Assembly: GCA_030432565.1 (NCBI GenBank)
Contig: JAUIGV010000033.1
Coordinates: forward strand, 1 to 57,025
Length of the DNA stretch: 57,025 bases
Direction: 5' to 3'
Source of the DNA: Verrucomicrobiia bacterium
GTDB taxonomy: Bacteria > Verrucomicrobiota > Verrucomicrobiia > Verrucomicrobiales > Akkermansiaceae
How positions within the stretch are numbered: position 1 is the stretch's first letter; every line of letters begins with the position of its first letter. Shown piece by piece: positions 55,258 through 57,025 of the stretch. A program made the translations under genes and the position numbers. The notes under the pieces are model-generated. The model was not told the origin of the DNA and did not search any database. It saw only the letters and a program-made list of their open reading frames with translations.

Positions 55258-56415
55258 TTACTCAAGTGCGTTGACTTTAAGGCTACTGAGCGAAAAGAGC
55301 CCCTTCCCTTTTACTGGCAATCCACGCGCTCCCATCTTGCGCTTCGCTCCGAACCATTCCCGCTTCTCTCGAAAGACCTTTTCCACAAAATCGCGACTTC
55401 CCAAAACCAACCCATCGCTGAAATACCGCACCCGGCACTGTAAAAGATCCGCCGTGCTCAAAACCTTACCCTCACGCAATTCCGCAAGAGCCTTTTTCCT
55501 TTTTATTCCGCGACGTCGATGCTTTCGCCCCTGCCGCTTTTCCTGCTTCTTCACCTCCTCACCCGCCTCGATTCCTTCCTCAAAAAGCAAGCGTCGATAT
55601 GCCTCCCGGACAAGTCCTTCCCAGCTCGCCACCGTCATTCCCATAATCACGCAGAGCGCCCGACGAGCCCGTTTACTTCCGCCCAATGCCTCAGAGTATC
55701 CACACCAACGATAGTCCTTTGGATCATCCACCAAACCCGCTCGGACCGGATTCAAATCAATGTAGGCTGCCATCGTTCGCAACGCCTCTCCATCCTCAAC
55801 CAGGACACTTCGATACCGATCCTGCCAAAGAGTTCCCCGCCTCCCATGTCGCTTGTTGAACCAACGGCTGAATCGCTCCTTCAATTCCTTCATGAAGTGC
55901 GTGAGACTGCAGAGTCTATCCAGATATCCCTGGATGGTCTTCTCATAAAGCTCGTCCATCCCCTTTTCCGTCATCACCGCCAGCTCCGCCTCCAACTGTA
56001 AAAGATAGGCTCGCGAGTAGAGCAGTTTGAGATGAGCAAAGAGCCGAGCCTCCCGTTCCTCCTTCGTCCCATTCTCAAACTTCCGCAAAAACTTAGTTCT
56101 CTCCGGCACCCGCAGCAGCAGGTGAAAGTGATTCCCCATCACCGCATAGGTCAGCACCTCCACCCCCGAGAAGCGCTCCATCCGCCGCATCAACTTTCGA
56201 AAAGCCTCCTTTTCAACGTCCCCGAAAAGCATCTCACCTCCCGCCACCCGCGACATCGTGTGATAATAGCAATCCCGATCATCAAACACAAAGCGCCGCC
56301 GCTTCCCACTCCCCCAACCCGGAGCTTTCAGCGCAATTCCTCCGATCATTTTCCCCGTCAGACAATCAGCCTTTTCAAGGTCGGTGAGTTCCAGTTTTTC
56401 CTTTTGTTGAGCCAT
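55258..56415 (-). CDS. Y1-type (REP-associated tyrosine) transposase-like protein
   Basis: 385 residues. The N-terminal half has the Y1/IS200-like fold marks: R-D-C-Y-Y-H-T-M-S-R, G-N-H-F-H-L-L-L (HUH-like metal site), and a C-terminal F-N-K-R-H-G-R-R-G-T-L-W-Q-D-R-Y. Where RAYT proteins usually have the catalytic Tyr (R-Y-x-x-W-F-N), this reads R-F-S-R-W-F-N, so activity is in doubt or uses another Tyr. The C-terminal ~150 residues are an extra basic, helical region (K-R-Q-G-R-K-H-R-R-R-G-I-K-R-K-K). RAYT proteins act on REP hairpins; two hairpins lie upstream at 56459-56491 and REP-like hairpins occur elsewhere in the window. No inverted-repeat ends typical of DDE elements are seen. Confidence 0.88.
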   Translation of the reverse strand: MAQQKEKLELTDLEKADCLTGKMIGGIALKAPGWGSGKRRRFVFDDRDCYYHTMSRVAGGEMLFGDVEKEAFRKLMRRMERFSGVEVLTYAVMGNHFHLLLRVPERTKFLRKFENGTKEEREARLFAHLKLLYSRAYLLQLEAELAVMTEKGMDELYEKTIQGYLDRLCSLTHFMKELKERFSRWFNKRHGRRGTLWQDRYRSVLVEDGEALRTMAAYIDLNPVRAGLVDDPKDYRWCGYSEALGGSKRARRALCVIMGMTVASWEGLVREAYRRLLFEEGIEAGEEVKKQEKRQGRKHRRRGIKRKKALAELREGKVLSTADLLQCRVRYFSDGLVLGSRDFVEKVFREKREWFGAKRKMGARGLPVKGKGLFSLSSLKVNALE

Positions 56416-57025
56416 CTGGCGGTATCTTTAGCAGCACGAAGGAGCCACGTCAATAGCTGGTTGCCTGGCACCTTAGTTCCGGACGCTGTCCTTGGGGGGG
56501 CTTTGAAAAAAACAATGTCCTGCTCAAAGAACCAATCACCCCAAAAACAGCTCGAGAAAAACACAACCAAGACCGTAAAAGTGAAGTGAGGGATCAGACC
56601 TCATCACCAGGCGCAAGGCCGGCCCTTGATGACGTTCAGCGTTAAGTCCGCGAAAGCAGATGAGCACGCGAGTCTAGATAAAGGAGAAGGCCATCGGTGA
56701 AGACGAACACTGTGACCTCCAAGTACGATACCTATCATAGGAGTGGCTCACGCATCTCAGCATACCAGTCTGCGCGAAAATGCACACCACGCCCAGTATC
56801 CCTCACTTCTCCTTTGCGGTTTGCGGACTTGCAGAACTCACTCCAACAAAAAGTGAACACACTCAAATTTTGCCCATTGACAAACCTGAAACCATATCAA
56901 CGTCAAAGCGATGCCAGCCTCTGCTGGGGGCGCGCCCTCGACTTCCGGATAAATGTTAGAACTGACATCAAAACTTCTGTATCACAGCGGCAGCGGCTTG
57001 GTCATCCGCGCCTTGTTCGGCCTTT
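56416..57025. other. Terminal stretch with no supported gene
   Basis: Apart from the hairpins at 56459-56491, I see no gene. Short frames on both strands lack coding signs. At the extreme edge a minus-strand frame from 57024 to a TGA at 56968 reads K-A-E-Q-G-A-D-D-Q-A-A-A-A-V-I-Q-K-F, which could be the end of a gene lying beyond the window but is too short to call. Confidence 0.4.
56459..56491. repeat. Hairpin pair next to the Y1-type transposase
   Basis: GGTTGCCTGGCACC (56459-72), an imperfect GGTGCC/GGCACC palindrome with one extra T, then GGAC-gct-GTCC (56481-91). From memory, GGTGCC-type palindromes often flank Y1 transposases; this is a recollection, not a search. They lie 44 nt upstream of the transposase start and could be its recognition hairpins. 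Confidence 0.4.

Noticed and set aside
56630-56660. Integron attC-like GTTAAGT in the right-hand intergenic region
   Set aside because: No matching RYYYAAC partner at the proper distance and no cassette-like ORF or integrase.
56968-57024. C-terminal end of a minus-strand gene at the window edge
   Set aside because: Eighteen codons, no way to test; recorded only as a possibility.
1-57025. tRNA, rRNA or CRISPR array
   Set aside because: No T-arm-like motifs outside coding sequence and no regularly spaced repeats were found by eye; a tRNAscan or CRISPR finder run would settle it.

Overview
The window reads as chromosomal DNA of a member of the Verrucomicrobiota, most likely a Verrucomicrobiae/Verrucomicrobiales type. 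Supporting signs are two short proteins with PEP-CTERM tails, a very large PVC-type membrane-bound dehydrogenase with a CxxCH haem site, a DUF6797-like propeller/cytochrome c protein, several giant secreted proteins built from LamG, lamin-tail and CotH modules, and a Y1-type transposase of the kind common in this phylum. TGA, TAA and TAG all end ordinary genes, so the code is standard. I see no tRNA, rRNA, CRISPR array or replication origin.

Layout. 1-5.7 kb: the tail of a secreted propeller-like protein, a PcfJ-like protein, and an ABC exporter pair whose permease carries a C-terminal CPBP (Abi/Rce1) protease domain. 5.8-11.1 kb: an exported repeat protein, then an aldehyde-dehydrogenase-fold reductase with a small LuxE/PaaK-like adenylating enzyme, together a plausible two-protein carboxylate reductase. 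11.6-15 kb: a PEP-CTERM protein and a longer paralogue carrying two more copies of the same unassigned domain. 15-18 kb: an FG-GAP/UnbV/thioredoxin protein interrupted by an in-frame TGA followed by a SECIS-like hairpin. 18-24 kb: a giant lamin-tail/CotH protein and an outer-membrane barrel. 24.2-27.8 kb: a compact minus-strand cluster of MATE transporter, membrane protein and secreted phosphatase-like enzyme. 27.9-34 kb: a PVC-type dehydrogenase, a duplicated and chimeric cytochrome module, PhoD-like phosphatase and a phosphodiester glycosidase lipoprotein. 34-42.7 kb: an Ig/Cna-B protein, a CDGSH protein, the DUF6797-like cytochrome (with an A8 frameshift), a CPA2 antiporter and a VanW-glycosyltransferase fusion. 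42.9-54.7 kb: four consecutive LamG proteins, two of them giant LTD/CotH paralogues. 54.7-57 kb: a small unknown gene, a Y1-type transposase and a stretch with no gene I can call.

How the genes work together. Most of the window encodes envelope or secreted proteins: surface adhesion or carbohydrate-binding modules (LamG, Gal-binding-like, lamin tail), putative secreted CotH kinases, periplasmic haem dehydrogenases, and phosphate-ester hydrolases. Seven of the secreted proteins end in a similar beta-rich module that finishes in an F-[FLI]-R-x-x-V-like tail. The short PEP-CTERM proteins are each paired with a longer paralogue lacking PEP-CTERM. Repeated duplication and probable gene conversion are visible at the DNA level in three places.

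The strongest candidates for something undescribed are the TGA/SECIS-like hairpin at 16.8 kb (possible selenoprotein form of the FG-GAP/UnbV/thioredoxin family), the unassigned W-N-I-G-x-D-D repeat domain at 11.7-14.9 kb, and the shared C-terminal module.
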